From: Acytostelium subglobosum LB1
Taxonomy: Eukaryota; Evosea; Eumycetozoa; Acytosteliales; Acytosteliaceae
DNA: 64,000 nucleotides
Assembly (NCBI RefSeq): GCF_000787575.1
Contig: NW_012236531.1
Location: 519,396-583,395 of the forward strand
Direction: 5' to 3'
The number at the start of each line of letters is the position of its first letter. The first letter of the stretch is position 1. Below the pieces are notes generated by a model. It did not search any database. It saw only the letters and a program-made list of their open reading frames with translations, and was not told the DNA's origin. This document shows, one piece after another, positions 23,356 to 41,989 of the stretch. The position numbers were made by a program, and so were the translations under genes.

Positions 23356-24266
23356 CTATTGTAGGGAAGTTGTAGATGTGGTTGGTTCCCGACCATCACG
23401 TCCATACATGTACTTGCGCTCCTCTGCAGAGGGGTCGACCCATGGACTCTGTTTCCTTGCCTCCTCGTCTTCTCTCTCCCATTGTGCAACAGATTGTACA
23501 GTCTTGAGTTGTTTGACCCACTTGACCAGGTGAGGAAACTCTGCTTGTAGATCAAGTGATGGCACTCTCACTGGTAGTCTAGCAATCCAAGGATAGATAC
23601 ACATGTCGGCGATTGTATACATATTCGCAGCAACATACTCTCTACCCTCAAGATGACTATCAAGTACATGTAACAATCTTCTCAACTCATTAAAGTACCT
23701 TTGGATAGAGTATTCACATTTCTGTTCTGCCTAAGATTGAATGAAAGAATGAATCAAGTGTAAGTATCTGGAACTATTCCATCACTACTATATCAACCTG
23801 AACTTACTAAATGATTGAAGTGGACGTATTGACCCATGATTGGACCAAGGTTAGCCATCTGCCAGAAGACCCAGTTGAGACATTCGGTTCGTAGTTTGAA
23901 TGATGATGTTGGAATGAACTGTTTGTGCTTGTCTGCAAGATAGAGTAGTATGTTGCCACTCTCAAACACTGTCACAGGATCATTGGGATCACTTTTATCA
24001 ATGATCGCAGGCATCTTTGAGTTTGGATTGATCTTTACATAGTCTGCCGAGTACTGTTCTCCCTTCCTCCAATCTATATTATGATAGATGACCTGATCAT
24101 CAATACCCAAAGACTTGAACATCAATCTAACTTTGGATACATTCGGTGATTGAGTACCATAGAACTCATAGACTTTGTTATTGTTTGTTGTTGTAGACAT
24201 TGTAGTTGTTTGATTAGTAAGTTGTTGAATGATGGCTTCTTGTAAGAGTCTTGTAGGACTCATCAA
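23356..24266 (-). CDS. Glutathione S-transferase (Ure2/YfcG-like)
   Basis: Two exons (24266-23808 and 23730-23356) give 277 codons from the first ATG; a second ATG at 24200 (MSTTTNNNKVYEFYG) would give 255 and could equally be the start. The N-terminal thioredoxin-like domain has YEFYGTQSPNVSKVRL, the cis-Pro region INPNSKMPAIID and the glutathione-binding FESGNILLYLA. The C-terminal helical domain has the N-capping box TIADMCIYPW, the best-conserved GST fold signature. Proteins of this type bind glutathione and act in detoxification or disulfide reduction. It lies tail-to-head with the Raptor gene, same strand. Confidence 0.92.
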
Positions 24267-24471
24267 AGGATCTCAAGGGTCCACCTTGTTGGCTTAAAAT
24301 GGTAATGGGGTGGGGGCAATATCAAGGCCAATCAGCTGATTGGATTGATTTATTGAATCCAGAAGGTGATGTTGGAGGAGTGGAGAGAGAAGAGATATAT
24401 GTTAACATTATGTACATTCGACAGGATTGATTGGATGGATGGACAAAGATAAAGATAAAAGGGCTAGCACC

Positions 24472-27400
24472 TTAATAGGCCTCGGGTTTGGGCTTCGAAT
24501 CGCTAGAGTATATACTGATGATTGAATCCTGAGCACAGGCACCAAGGATGACACTGTGTGGATGGAAGGCAAGCGATGTGACTGGACCAATGCGCTGACC
24601 CAAGAATCCTTCGTGATATCTGATGATGCTTATCTCTTCGCCTGCAAAGTTGAGCACTCTGATCTTCTGTGAGAGCGAACCGCATGCGATCAATGGTGCA
24701 GAGTCGTGCACACTGAGCGATGAAATCAAACCAAAGTCTGTGTTGAGGATGGTGTTGGATGAGGACTCGCGTCCATGCACCCAGAACTTGATCTCTCCGC
24801 TGGCAGCGCCAGAGACGACGGTGCGCTCATGGCTCGATGGCATCGACACGTTTACGATCCATGATTTGTGCTCGGTGAATGTGGCCACACAGCAATGTTT
24901 GCTCTGTATCCTGTGATCGAACATCTTGACCACACCGTCCTCAAAGCCTGCGGCGAACAGTGGTCCTCCCTTCTCGTTGGTCAGTGCAGTGATGTTGCCC
25001 TGCGTGGGCAGATTGATGTCCTGGATGCAGAGCTCGCGCTCCACGTCCCATATTCTGATCTTGGTAAAGTCTGGCGTCTCGCCACTGATCAATGCCAGGC
25101 CGCTGTCGTGCTTCCAATCTAGGACGAGACGTCCGATGGGTTCGGCACCAGTGGTCACGTACTCGGGGAAAGCTCTCCATGCACTGACCATCTTGAGTCG
25201 GCCCTCTGGCTCGTAGCCGCGCCACAGACGGACGACGCCGTCGTTGGCCGATGTGATAATCATACTCGCGTCAAAGTCATTGAGTAACTTCATCGAGGTG
25301 ATGCGTGTGCCTGGCAGATTGCCGTTAGAGAACGTGTTGACACGCGTCGACTCCTCCCAGTTCCACACACTGATATTGTCCTGTCCATCTGATGTGACCA
25401 GCAGGCTCTCGAATGGATGGAATGCCAGTAGCGAGACGGGCTGTCCGTTGTTCTCGGAGAAGATGCCAATCTGCGGGAATGACTTGGAGTTCTGATTGAT
25501 GATGTTCTGAACCGAGTCCAGGGAGTCCTTGACGATGGACTCGTTGCGCTGGTACCTCCACTTCTTCTCCACGGACATGGGCGACTCGAGGTCCTCCTTG
25601 GGCTGCATCATTGGCTTGGAGAAGTGTGAGCAGCACCATTCGTAGAAGCTAGAGTACAGCTCATCCTCCTCAAGTATGTTGCCAAGATCGGTTGGGAGCG
25701 AGGAGGATATGCCAAGCATGCCGCTGAAGCTCTGTGCCAGGTTGTTGGGTGTGCCATTGGTGCTGCTTCCGAGGTTGCCTTGGATGGGTGAAGCGGGGTT
25801 GTTGGGGAGGTTGGGTGAGATGGCGCGCTGCTGGCCCAGCTTGGCCTTGGATGGGGAGCGCGGGTCTTGCTTGGTGATTCGCGATATATTCACAAAGGTG
25901 TTCTTGATGCTGGAGGTTGTGGACGAGGTGAGACCTGACGCCGACTTGGTAAGGCTGGGCGAGATGATCTCCTCGGTTGGGAAGAACGACTGGATGCGCT
26001 TTACAATCGAGAGAGCACGATGAGACACTTGATCATGGGGATCGCTGCATAGGTTCAGGATGATCTTCCAAAGACATCCATAGACAGAGCTCTGCGAAGA
26101 TGATTGTCGATTAAAGTCGCTGTTTGTGTCGTCGCTTAGCGAGTCGCCCAGTTTGGCCGTTCTCCTCTTGTTCTTTTTGGCCTCCTCCAGTCGCTTGGCC
26201 TCCATCTGCACGCGTAGCTTCTCCTCTTGTGCAATCTCCTTGGCCACATAAAGGAAGTTGGCTTCGTACGCGCTGACGATACGCGAGAGTGAGATGACCA
26301 GTTCCTTGCGCACCATTGGTGAGCAGTCGGCTGTGATGACGGGCAGAGTCAGGCCCAAGTTCAGCTCGATGTGTGTTCTTTGCTCGTTGCCCTCGGCACC
26401 ACCAATGAGCTCGCCCAGTGCATAGACGGCGGCGGCACGCACCTCTGGACAGATATCTGTGAGCAACAGACAGATCTTCTCGTGTGCGTTCTCCTTGATC
26501 GCGACGGCCTTGGCCTCCTCAAAGTTCTCCCACATCTTGGCCAGACAGAGGATCATCCAGCGACGTACCATTGGGTCCAGGTCATTGATCTGGGCCAAAC
26601 ACACGGGCATGAGACCGCCAATCAAACAGGCGTTCTGTCCTGGGCGACAGTTGTTGCAAATGGTCGAGAGAACAAAGGCCGACATTGTTCGTTGATCGGC
26701 CGGCACCATGGGCGAAGAGATGACCGAGATGAAGTAGGCATGTCCATTCTCCTTGACCAAGTCAAGCTGGCAGGACTTGTCCAGTGCCAGGATCTTGGCC
26801 CAGATAAACACGAGGATGTGACGGAGATCACCGGCAGGTGACTGTAGAAGTTTGAGCACGTAGGGGAAGATACCGACGCAGAGTGCCAGGTTGACCGCCC
26901 ATGGGCCCAAGTCCAGGAACTTGCCCAGCAACACGAGTGCGCGCAGTCTGTGTGCCTGGCTGAGCAACACCTGCAGCACGATCGGAAGCTGCGCGGGTGG
27001 CTCCTTGTTCTCGTGGCCAAAGTCCAGCCACACCTCAAACGCTGTCAGCTGCTCTGTGAAGAACGGACTGGACTTGAACTCGGCGGTGGGGTCTGCCAGA
27101 AGCGTGGGCAGCTGTGAGATGACCAGGTCGGCGGCCAGGTCCCACGCCTGCCACATCGGGTGCTGGTATGTGGGTGGCAGCTTGGGGCAGGAGATAGGCG
27201 TGCAGTTGGCTGAGCGCATGATACGCTCGGCCAGCAGGTAGTTGCGGAACAAGCTGGCCACGAGCAGGTCCTGGCGGAAGAGCTTCTGGAACAGGTTGCG
27301 TGGCAGTACATTCCAGGCGATCGTGTCAGTAACTGCCGTGAAAATCCAGTTCAGCTCGCCGAGGGGCGTGCGGCGACTGCTGAGGTTGCCAGGCAGGCGA

Positions 27401-28703
27401 TCAAGCATGTCGGGGGTGATGCCAATAAGTATCGAGTGCGAGCAGAACCACCGCAGCGCTATCCTGATCGGTGTGGTGAGACAGGCCGTGAATATATCGG
27501 CGGGGAAGTCGGGGTTCATCGGAAGTATCTCGTTGGCTGAGCAAGCTGCCAACAATATACAATCGTGAAGATGTGAGCCGACCGGCTGTTGTTGCTGCTG
27601 TTGTTGCTGTTGCTGCTGTCCAGGGGGTGCGCCGTTTGGCGTTGGTGGGGCGGCAGCGGCCATTGCGCGCTCTGCCTCTTTGTCGCGCTGCTCCGCAAAC
27701 TTGTTGAACCAATTCACGATCAGACCTGCCGCACTACAATCAAACACGTAGATGGATGGCGTGCCCATCCAGGTCTGCAGCTCATATATAGACAGCGGAA
27801 TGTACTGTGTGTACGTGCGATTGAACACCCAGATCTCGCCGTTGGTTGTCGGCTTTGGCACGCCGTGGCCGTTGAAGTGAAAGAGCACTCGCTCGTCCTT
27901 GGCATTGCGTCGAAGCGACAGACACAGCTTCTTGACCTCCTCGACCGTTGGGTCAAGACACTGCTTGTACCTTGCCTTTGACTGCCACTTCTCGTACTGC
28001 TCCTGCAGCGTCTTTCCGATCAGGTCCAGTGCCTTTTGTGGCGGCTGTGAGCTCTGTGGGTCGATCCAACACTCCATCCTTGCACAAGGATATGTCTTGA
28101 TCACATCGGGAGGGTCAACACCAATGTTTAAACATAATACCAATGCTACGCTAACAGTCTTCATCTGTTTATGGTTGATCGATTGATTGAGTGAGTGAGC
28201 GAGTGATGTTCAAGTCGTGCCAATCATCATGTACTTACTCTCTCCCTCATTCTCCACTTTGATATCTTGGTGCGAGCTTGGTCGGGCGTGGCGTTGTCCT
28301 GATGTCGCTCATCAGTGTAGAACGCCTTGGTCTTGGGATACTCCTTCTTCTTGAGATTGTTATTGTTGTTGTTCATGTTGATTGAAGGGTTTCTCTGATG
28401 TTGATGATGATGTTGTCTTTCGTAGTGATGTCCGCTGCCACTGCCACTGCCATGTGTTGGTGTGTTTCCAGTAGCTGGACTGTTACCAGTGCTGCTACTA
28501 CTATGACTACTCCCCAGACTACCATCTGAGCCACTTGCACCCAATACACCAGGTGGTACAGCACTAGCTACACTTGTTGTACGATTATTATTATGAACTA
28601 TCGATGATGAATGTGTTAATCTAACATTGTTGTTGTTGCTATTATTATTATTGTTATTATTGTTATTGTTGTTGTTGTTATTGTTGTTGTTGATGTTATC
28701 CAT
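24472..28703 (-). CDS. raptor: Raptor, scaffold subunit of TORC1
   Basis: Two exons (28703-28239 and 28164-24472) give 1385 codons. Exon 1 encodes an Asn-run, Ser/Gly-rich leader ending in KISKWRMRER, which continues in exon 2 as MKTVSVALVLCLNIGVDPPD, matching human Raptor WRMKDRMKTVSVALVLCLNVG. The conserved caspase-like RNC domain (about residues 155-330) has VLFHFNGHGVPKPT, NYTQ-type YTQYIPLSIYELQTWMG and FDCSAAGLIV. HEAT-like repeats fill about 440-700. A charged, Ser-rich linker follows, and seven WD40-like blades occupy about 1040-1380. Raptor recruits TOR substrates and couples nutrient state to growth. A short poly-Gln insert after residue 340 is dictyostelid-specific. The intron is phase 0 with a GTAAGT donor. 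Confidence 0.97.
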
Positions 28704-29102
28704 TGTTAATTCATAATGTACAATCTTCTGTTTGGAACCTCCAACAGCAATGTGATGTGATGTGTGATTGATTGAATGATGATAAGTTATACAGTATCAA
28801 TCAATCAATCGTATATATTAACTAAAGGATATATATGTATGTATGTATTAATATCTCTGACGTATCTCTATCTGTCTGTTTTATCATCTAACATTGACTC
28901 TCTCACGTCCAACTACATCAAGTTCAGATCTTTGTTGTGGATGGTGACCTGCACACACCAAAGTTTGAAATAATTTTACAATGAGCCATTTTCTCCCATA
29001 ATAACACTTCTTGTCAAAGGTTTGACGACAACACTTGGTCATCAACTCGATCACATTACATTATTTAACAATTACTACACACTACATATATATACATACA
29101 AG
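28704..29102. other. Divergent spacer, Raptor / small mitochondrial-type gene
   Basis: AT-rich shared upstream region with GATT/CAAT repeats and a TTCTCCCATAA string at about 28990. That string resembles the upstream element of D. discoideum small-RNA genes, but no RNA gene is recognisable downstream of it. Confidence 0.45.
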
Positions 29103-29454
29103 ATGTTCGCTGCATCAGTGGCTCATTTGAGGAAGTTTGCTACAAGCGCTTCAATTAGGTATGTTTACAGCTGTGATCAATCAATCAAACGATCAAACGA
29201 TCGACCAATCAAACGACTGACATAGGTTCGATGTTGATGATATTATAGAAACATTAGAAGACAGAGACTGCAACAAAAGGTCGCTGAGGATAGAAGAAAG
29301 GTTAATAGACCAGAAAGACCTCAATCAAAGTTCCTGCGAGAGATCTTCCAAACATCAGAGTATGTAAACATGATTGAACGAATGATTGAATCAACGATGT
29401 ATTGTTACTGACACGACGGCACATTTTAGGCAACCAGCTACACCAACCAACTAA
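29103..29454 (+). CDS. Small basic protein, probably mitochondrial
   Basis: Three exons (29103-29158, 29249-29359, 29430-29454) give 63 codons: MFAASVAHLRKFATSASIRN followed by a helical Arg/Lys/Gln-rich stretch (IRRQRLQQKVAEDRRKVNRP) and the end FQTSEQPATPTN. The N-terminus is a good mitochondrial presequence: no acidic residues, scattered Arg/Lys, many Ala/Ser. The rest could be a mitoribosomal or respiratory-complex accessory protein, but I cannot name one. An AG at about 29225 would open another frame in exon 2; I reject it because it lies only a few bases after the CTGAC branch-like motif and gives a less natural protein. Confidence 0.6.
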
Positions 29455-29602
29455 ACAGCACTGGATCAAGCTACATGCTTGTTGATCGAATAAATATAGC
29501 GTAATACTCAAACATTGATTGAATGATTAAATGATTGTTGGATGCGAGCGATGGAGCGAACGAAAGATAGATACAATAGAAGCGACGACAGAAGTACTAC
29601 AC

Positions 29603-31679
29603 CTATGCCACTTCATTCTTTATGATCCACTCTTCGACTACATCATCAAGGATATCGAGTGGCAGAGCTCCAGACCCAAGGATAACACTGTGGAATTGTT
29701 TGAGCGAGAACTTGGAACCAAGACGAGTCTGTGCACGCGTCCTCAACTCTACGATGCGCAGCTGACCGATCTTGTAGGAGCAGGCTTGGCCTGGGAACAC
29801 GATGTAGCGCTCGACCTCACTTACACAGTCGGCCGTGTTGATGCCCGAGTTGGCCTGGAGGTAGTCGATGGCTTGCTGTCTCGTCCAACGGTATTGCGAT
29901 GCGTGGATGCCCGTGTCGACGACCAGTCGCACGGCGCGCCACAGCTCGAATGCAAGGAAGCCCAGTCGCTCATACTTGGTGGTGTACCAGCCGGCTTCAT
30001 CGGCCAGTCGCTCCACGTACAGTGCCCAGCCCTCAGCGTAGGCATTCAGCACTAGCAAGCGGCGGAATATATCGATGCCCTTTAGCTCCTGTGCCGTGGC
30101 AATCTGGAAGTGATGGCCTGGCGTGCCCTCATGGTAGGCCAGATCCTTCATATTGATTCGTGTATGAGTGTCTGTGCTTCGCAGGTTTGCGTAGAATATG
30201 CCTTTGGCGCTCTGTACACGCGAGGGGAGAGGAGTGGGTGAGTGGAATGATTCCTTGATTAATCTTTCGATGGATCAATCAACTTACCCTATCCATGGGT
30301 GGCGGCTGGTAATGAGCAATGGGAGCGTTCTCCTCGCGGTAGATGGGCACTCGTTCGACCTGCACTTGAGCCTTGGGCATAGATTCAAAGAGGCCGGGCA
30401 GTCGATGCTCGACGTCCTCCAAGATGGCCGCGTAGTCTTTGATGATTGCGGCACGTCCCTCCTCGTTGGACGAGTAGAGGAATCGTTCCTCTTTGTAAAT
30501 GGCACGTAGTATATCGCCAAACTCATCTGGCTTGCTGGCCAACTGCGGATACTCATCTTGCAGTAACTCTATGATCTCGCCACGGATGCGAGAAACCTCC
30601 TTCAATCCCAGCTCATGGATTTCCTGCGCAGACATGTCTGTTGTAGTGTGGACTCGTAGGAGATATGTGTAGAGGTCGTCGCGACCTGCGTCGTTGGCGT
30701 CGTCGCCAGCGGAGATCTTCCATATTCCATCGTCGTCGTTGCATTTGGTGTCGTGCATTCTCTTGAGGTGGTCGCGTAGTGTGCGGAACGATGGGATGAA
30801 GACGTTGACCAACGCATTCTCCAGTGTGATGAGGTTGTGCTTGGCGGCGGCGCGGGTCAGCTTGCGCGCATCCTCCAATGTCTTGAGATCCTTGGCAAAC
30901 TTGACCATCAGGAAGAAGCTGTTGTCGAACTTGGCCAGCAGCTTTCTCTCGATCTGCTTGATGGCTGCCGCCACGACGAAGCGTGGCGGAATAATGCCAC
31001 GCTCCTCTCGCGCCCGCAGGTCCGCAATCAGGCCATCGATATAGCGGCCAGAGTTGTTGACTCGTTGGATGTAGCGCGAGGCGTCGCTCAGAGTCACGAT
31101 CTGTTGCTTGGACAGTATCTCAATGAAGGCCAGATGGCCGCCAAACAGCTGGTTGCAGCTATAGAGCACGGGCTGGTTGAAGTATAGTGGCGCGGGGTAC
31201 TGCATGAGCTCGTAGCCGCGAATGACCAGCTGCAAGTAACTCTCGATCACGCGATAACTTAGTCGTGTGGCGGGTGAGGCTGTTGCCGTGTGGGCCTTCC
31301 AAGTCTTGAGCAAGGCCATGTTGCCAACGAGCTGGTCGTACTGCGCGCGGTATGTCTCTGGGCGCAGATCGTCCACCTCGCCATTAGACACAGTGATGAA
31401 GCGATCGAGCAGGCGCAGGTGTGTGAGCAGGAAGTAGTGATGCTGGATCAGGTCGAGGAAGATGCGCAGTGTCAACAGACTAAAGTGGAAGGGGTTGGCA
31501 TATAGGTTTGGCAGTATATACATCATCAATGGTATCAACAATGTACACCATATTGTAATGAATCCAACACTATAACTATCTACTAATATCCAATAATGAA
31601 TGATTGATGCCAACAATGTAACAAATAATACTCCAATTGATATTATGGCCATCTTGGCCATTGTCACTAAAGGTATCAT
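29603..31679 (-). CDS. DUF885 family metallopeptidase-like membrane protein
   Basis: Two exons (31679-30288 and 30211-29603) give 666 codons. The C-terminal half holds AYHEGTPGHHFQIA (HExxxxH-type site near residue 491) and NAYAEGWALYVERLADEAG, the conserved blocks of the DUF885 family, which is thought to contain zinc carboxypeptidase-like enzymes related to M32. The end has the family motif PGQACSYKIGQLRI. Unlike most relatives, this one begins with two or three hydrophobic helices (about residues 8-60), so it is probably anchored in a membrane. I chose the ATG at 31679 because the 52 upstream codons are low-complexity, AT-rich leader. Substrate unknown. Confidence 0.9.
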
Positions 31680-32238
31680 CTTTGATTGTTTGTTTGTTTG
31701 TGTGTATATATATATTATTATTATTGTTGTTATCTCTATCTCTATCTCTAGAGACTTAGGTTGATCAACATTGAATGAATGATTGGATGAATGAATGTAG
31801 TAGCATGACACCTCTTTGATCATCGCCATCATCAATCAATCTGGCCCCCACACGCATCCCCTCAGAGTTCCCACACAGGTTCCAAAAAGAGATACTTGTT
31901 CTGATGGCATCGAAAAAGAGGGTGTGGTTGTGATTGATAATGATCAAAGTGTAGTTTAGTGAGTGTGAAAGTCCAAACAAGTAAACCAGAACTAAATTAA
32001 TACTTTGTATCCATAGTTATACATATAATCCTAAATAGTACTCTACTACTTTACCTAGTTATGATTACCTTTTCCAGATGATCACAACCAGGCTTTCTTT
32101 GGAGAATAGGTAAAGTATAAATAATGATTGATCAATCACATTATATATCACAATAACAACAACAACAACATCATCTACAACTATATTTTATCTTATAAAC
32201 TATCTTATTAATTATTATTTACCACTAAACAATCAATC
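31680..32238. other. Divergent spacer, DUF885 gene / HssA-like gene 3
   Basis: Upstream region of both genes. It holds TATC and TTAT runs next to the DUF885 start, a moderately GC-rich patch near 31840, and a TGATTACC element (listed separately) plus a CAA run before HssA-like gene 3. Confidence 0.5.
32063..32069 (+). promoter_or_regulatory. GATTACC element upstream of HssA-like gene 3
   Basis: One copy of TGATTACC lies 170-176 bases upstream of the start codon, the same distance as the related elements of HssA-like genes 1 and 2. A TTTACC copy lies 12 bases before it. Confidence 0.4.
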
Positions 32239-32557
32239 ATGACTGTCCTTGGTATGTATTTTCTTACCAGATACTAAGGGATGATTCCATTGTCTAACCA
32301 ACCTTTTCATTCATCACAACTATTTAGCCAACTTGAAGAACATTGCCAACCCAATCGGTGCTCTCCATCAATCATCGTCGGTGGTGTCTGGTGCCACATC
32401 AACATCATCCCAGTCCAACAACAAGGTTGCATGTTGCTTTGGTCGTAGGGTCGCCCTCAACTTTGGTCTGGCTCTAGGTGGAGGTTGTGGATGTGGTTGT
32501 GGATGTGGAGATGATGACTTTGACGGCTTTGATGGCTGTGATGGCTTCGACGACTAG
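32239..32557 (+). CDS. HssA-like short Gly/Cys-rich protein 3
   Basis: Exons 32239-32251 (13 bases) and 32328-32557 give 80 codons. The protein starts MTVLANLKNIANPIGALHQS, has a Ser/Thr/Gln stretch with NNKVACCF in place of NSVACG, then GGGCGCGCGCG and an unusual acidic end (DDDFDGFDGCDGFDD). The first exon is the same length as in the two other copies and the intron is again phase 1, with GTATGT, CTAAC and TTTAG. The Gly/Cys block and early intron place it in the HssA-like class; the acidic tail is distinctive. Function unknown, likely developmentally regulated by analogy with the family. Confidence 0.82.
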
Positions 32558-32675
32558 GCCCATGTTTACCATACCAGCCAGCATCCATGGACACCACTCA
32601 GCTCAGCTCAACTCCAACAATCACGCAATAAACATACACAAAGGTGTCCACACATATTGATCCAAGTTTATTCGA

Positions 32676-37199
<4,524 letters not shown>

Positions 37200-38373
37200 G
37201 TTTGATTGAATGGATGGATGGATGGGGAAAGTTAAGGTTGTTGACGGACCGAGGCTTTCTTAGTTCTTCGGTCGGCGTCTAAGATGTTGTTGTTGTTGTT
37301 GTTGCTTATGCCCAAGATGGATGGACAAAGTGTTTAAATATGTGTATCAATTCGTTGAAGACTTGTCGGATGTTTCCCGGTTTCAAGGTCGAGTACCAAT
37401 GTTAAGTACTGAGTGGTACCAATGGTGCGGAGTCTCCTTCTTTGTTGATGTTGTTTAAGTTGTTGTAGACGTTTCCGAGAAATTGATAAGATTGAATCTT
37501 TAGGAGATATGATGGTTGCGCGTGTGATTAAGATCTTATAACTCACTCAGTCTTGCATTGATAAGAATGAATGACCTATTCAACTACTACTTGTACTTGT
37601 GTTTTAAACTTAGGAAGAAGAGGAGGATGATATGATCATCTGATGGATGATGTATGATTGGCGAAATGAATGAATTAATAAATGAACTGACTGAACTAAA
37701 TGTTCATTCCTTCATTTCTCTCTGTTGTCTGGCTCTCTCTCTCAGGTGTGTTTGTTTCGTCTGTTCGGGGTTACGGATTCACCCCCACATCTCACTAATT
37801 CGTGGTGTTATTGGTGTGTGACAAGTGAAGTGCGTGTGTTTGGAGCGAGCCGGTCCAAGCGAGGCATAGTCGACTCTGAATAATGAGATTGTTTGGTTGG
37901 TTGTTGGACCACCCACCTTTTAGAAGGTGATGCTAGCTGGCTGGCATCATCACATAAGAATTGAATCATTATCCCTTATTACCTTGTATTAATAACTCGT
38001 CATCAATATATAGAATACGACACTTTGGTTTTCTAAAACACCAATGATGTTATCAAGATGATACATTGGTTGATTTAATATGAAAGCTATCATCAATGTA
38101 ATAATAAGTTAATGTTATTACATTTGTAGTTTGACCTATGATTGTAAAACAGATATTTAGTCTTCCATTGACCTCGCCCACAACGACCATATTTTACTAA
38201 AATGTGTTCGAACAAGATGAGATCGACGACGGAACATTCCGAAAGAATGTTCATTTCAATTCTGAAACTATAAACTATATTTATATTATACTTATAATAT
38301 TACTTATACCATTACTTAAATAACTTTGATTGATTGATCAGAAGTCATTGTTTGAAGAAGAATAGAGATATAA
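37200..38373. other. Divergent spacer, ABCC / GNAT
   Basis: About 1.2 kb of mostly AT-rich sequence with a GTT run near 37285 and AATGA repeats near 37670. A patch near 37770-37930 is richer in G+C (including CGGGGTTACGG) but has no open frame of note and no recognisable RNA fold. Confidence 0.45.
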
Positions 38374-39063
38374 ATGGATTCATTATCAGTCTTGAACAAC
38401 GTTGTTTACACAAAGAAGAATCTTAAGCTTTATGCTAGACGTGCTGAAGTCAGAGATGTTGATCGTTTGAGTAAGTACTTACTTTGATTGAGTGATTGAT
38501 TGATTGAGCGTACGAGTGAATGAATGAATGACTAACATGTAACAAACAACACAGCACAAATAATCAATTGGGCTTATAGAGGCAAGGATGGCGCAAACCC
38601 ATGGACAACAGAGTCTCACTTGGTGGAAGGCAGAAGGATAACTGAACCATTGTTGGAGAAGGAATTGTCATCTGATCAGAATGTAAAGTGCATATTCTTG
38701 GTGGAGACCATGCCAGAGGAGGAGGGCCAGCAGAGGGAGATTGTTGGAACGATCAAGATCGAGAGAGACAATGCAACAGAGACATCGGCAATGATTGGAA
38801 TGTTTGGTGTCGACCCATCGATGCAGAGCAATGGCGTGGGTGGCGTGCTGTTCAAGTTGGCCGAGGAGTATGTCAAGACGATGTGGCATGCAGATCGCGC
38901 TGTCCTGCACGTCATCTCAACACGTGATGAACTGCTGGCGTGGTACAATGCCATGGGCTACAAAGCAACCGGTCTGCTCATTCCATTCAACAACACTGTC
39001 AAGAATGATCGACCCAAACTTGATAACCTCTGCTTCAGCGAGTTGGTCAAGCCACTACTGTAA
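38374..39063 (+). CDS. GNAT-family N-acetyltransferase
   Basis: Two exons (38374-38470 and 38555-39063) give 201 codons. Strand and helix order fits the GNAT fold: YARRAEVRDVDRLTQIINWA at the start, a beta-turn-beta around IFLVETMP and IVGTIKIE, then motif A as IGMFGVDPSMQSNGVGGVLF with the QSNGVG pyrophosphate loop, and motif B with LAWYNAMGYKATG. It transfers acetyl from acetyl-CoA to an amine; the substrate cannot be predicted. The intron contains ACTAAC and (GATT)n repeats. Confidence 0.9.
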
Positions 39064-39401
39064 CATCGATGATGGTTGGCTCGCTCATTCATTCACACAA
39101 GCTCATTATTCACATGACTTGATATCATCTTCATTCATTCATTCATCGGAATGATTTGGAATAAATCAGATTGATCTGGTACCATATAATATTGAGATTG
39201 ATTTGGAATGATTCCAGTGTGTGTCAAACATTAATTAATACCAAGTAAGGGAAAACGAATCTGATTGTTTCCACGAAGTTGGCGCCATTTTAATTGATGA
39301 CCATGTTTACAAAACACATCTAACAATGAATGAAACTGATCAAGTTCACTCCCTCAATCAATCATACATACATACATAGATCAACTACTCAATCAATCAA
39401 T
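39064..39401. other. Spacer between GNAT and FHA-kinase genes
   Basis: AT-rich with CATT repeats. It contains the GNAT 3' region and the leader of the FHA kinase. An in-frame ATG at 39330 would lengthen the kinase by 24 codons, but the added codons are microsatellite-like. No other gene. Confidence 0.5.
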
Positions 39402-41319
<1,918 letters not shown>

Positions 41320-41989
41320 ATCGCCATAACTCATGAGTTACTTCGCGTGCATGTGCGTGTGCGTGCCAACCTCAACCATGTATGTATTTATATGTGATCT
41401 TATCTTACCATCATCATCAACATCAACATCATTGTACATCTCCGTACATCTCGGACATGTTGTTGTTATCTCTTTTGGTGCAAGGTATTAATTACTGTCA
41501 TTCCTGACTACTTATTTACTTACTTCATTGTTGGGGCGGGAAGATTGGGACTCATGAGCTACATCCATTCAATCATTCAATCATTCAATGACTTCATCAT
41601 CAAACCCAACATACCTCCCCATTTTCCCCAACAAACCAAACCTGCCTACACCACACTCAAGTCTGAGGACTTGATCAAAATGATCACCCCATGCATCTCG
41701 TGTTGGGGTGGAGGTCGGATGGTCAGCCAGTCCAATAACGCTTCAGTGAACTGATCAGTGAAATGTGTGATCCAGATTTTGCATCTCAGCCATTTTTGGT
41801 GATGGATCAGGTGCGGTCTGTCCAAACTTATTCTACTCGAGCTCACTACCTCCACACTTCAGGGGGTCATATCATGGCTGACACAAGGACACTGGATGCA
41901 GAGGCTCTTTCATTGTGCCGTGTCGCCCCCTAATCATATTCAATTATCAAAGACACCCAACAACAATCAACTAACAAATTAGAACTTGT

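Noticed and set aside
26371-26841. 156-codon plus-strand open frame
   Set aside because: Antisense to the HEAT-repeat region of Raptor; no protein family resemblance.
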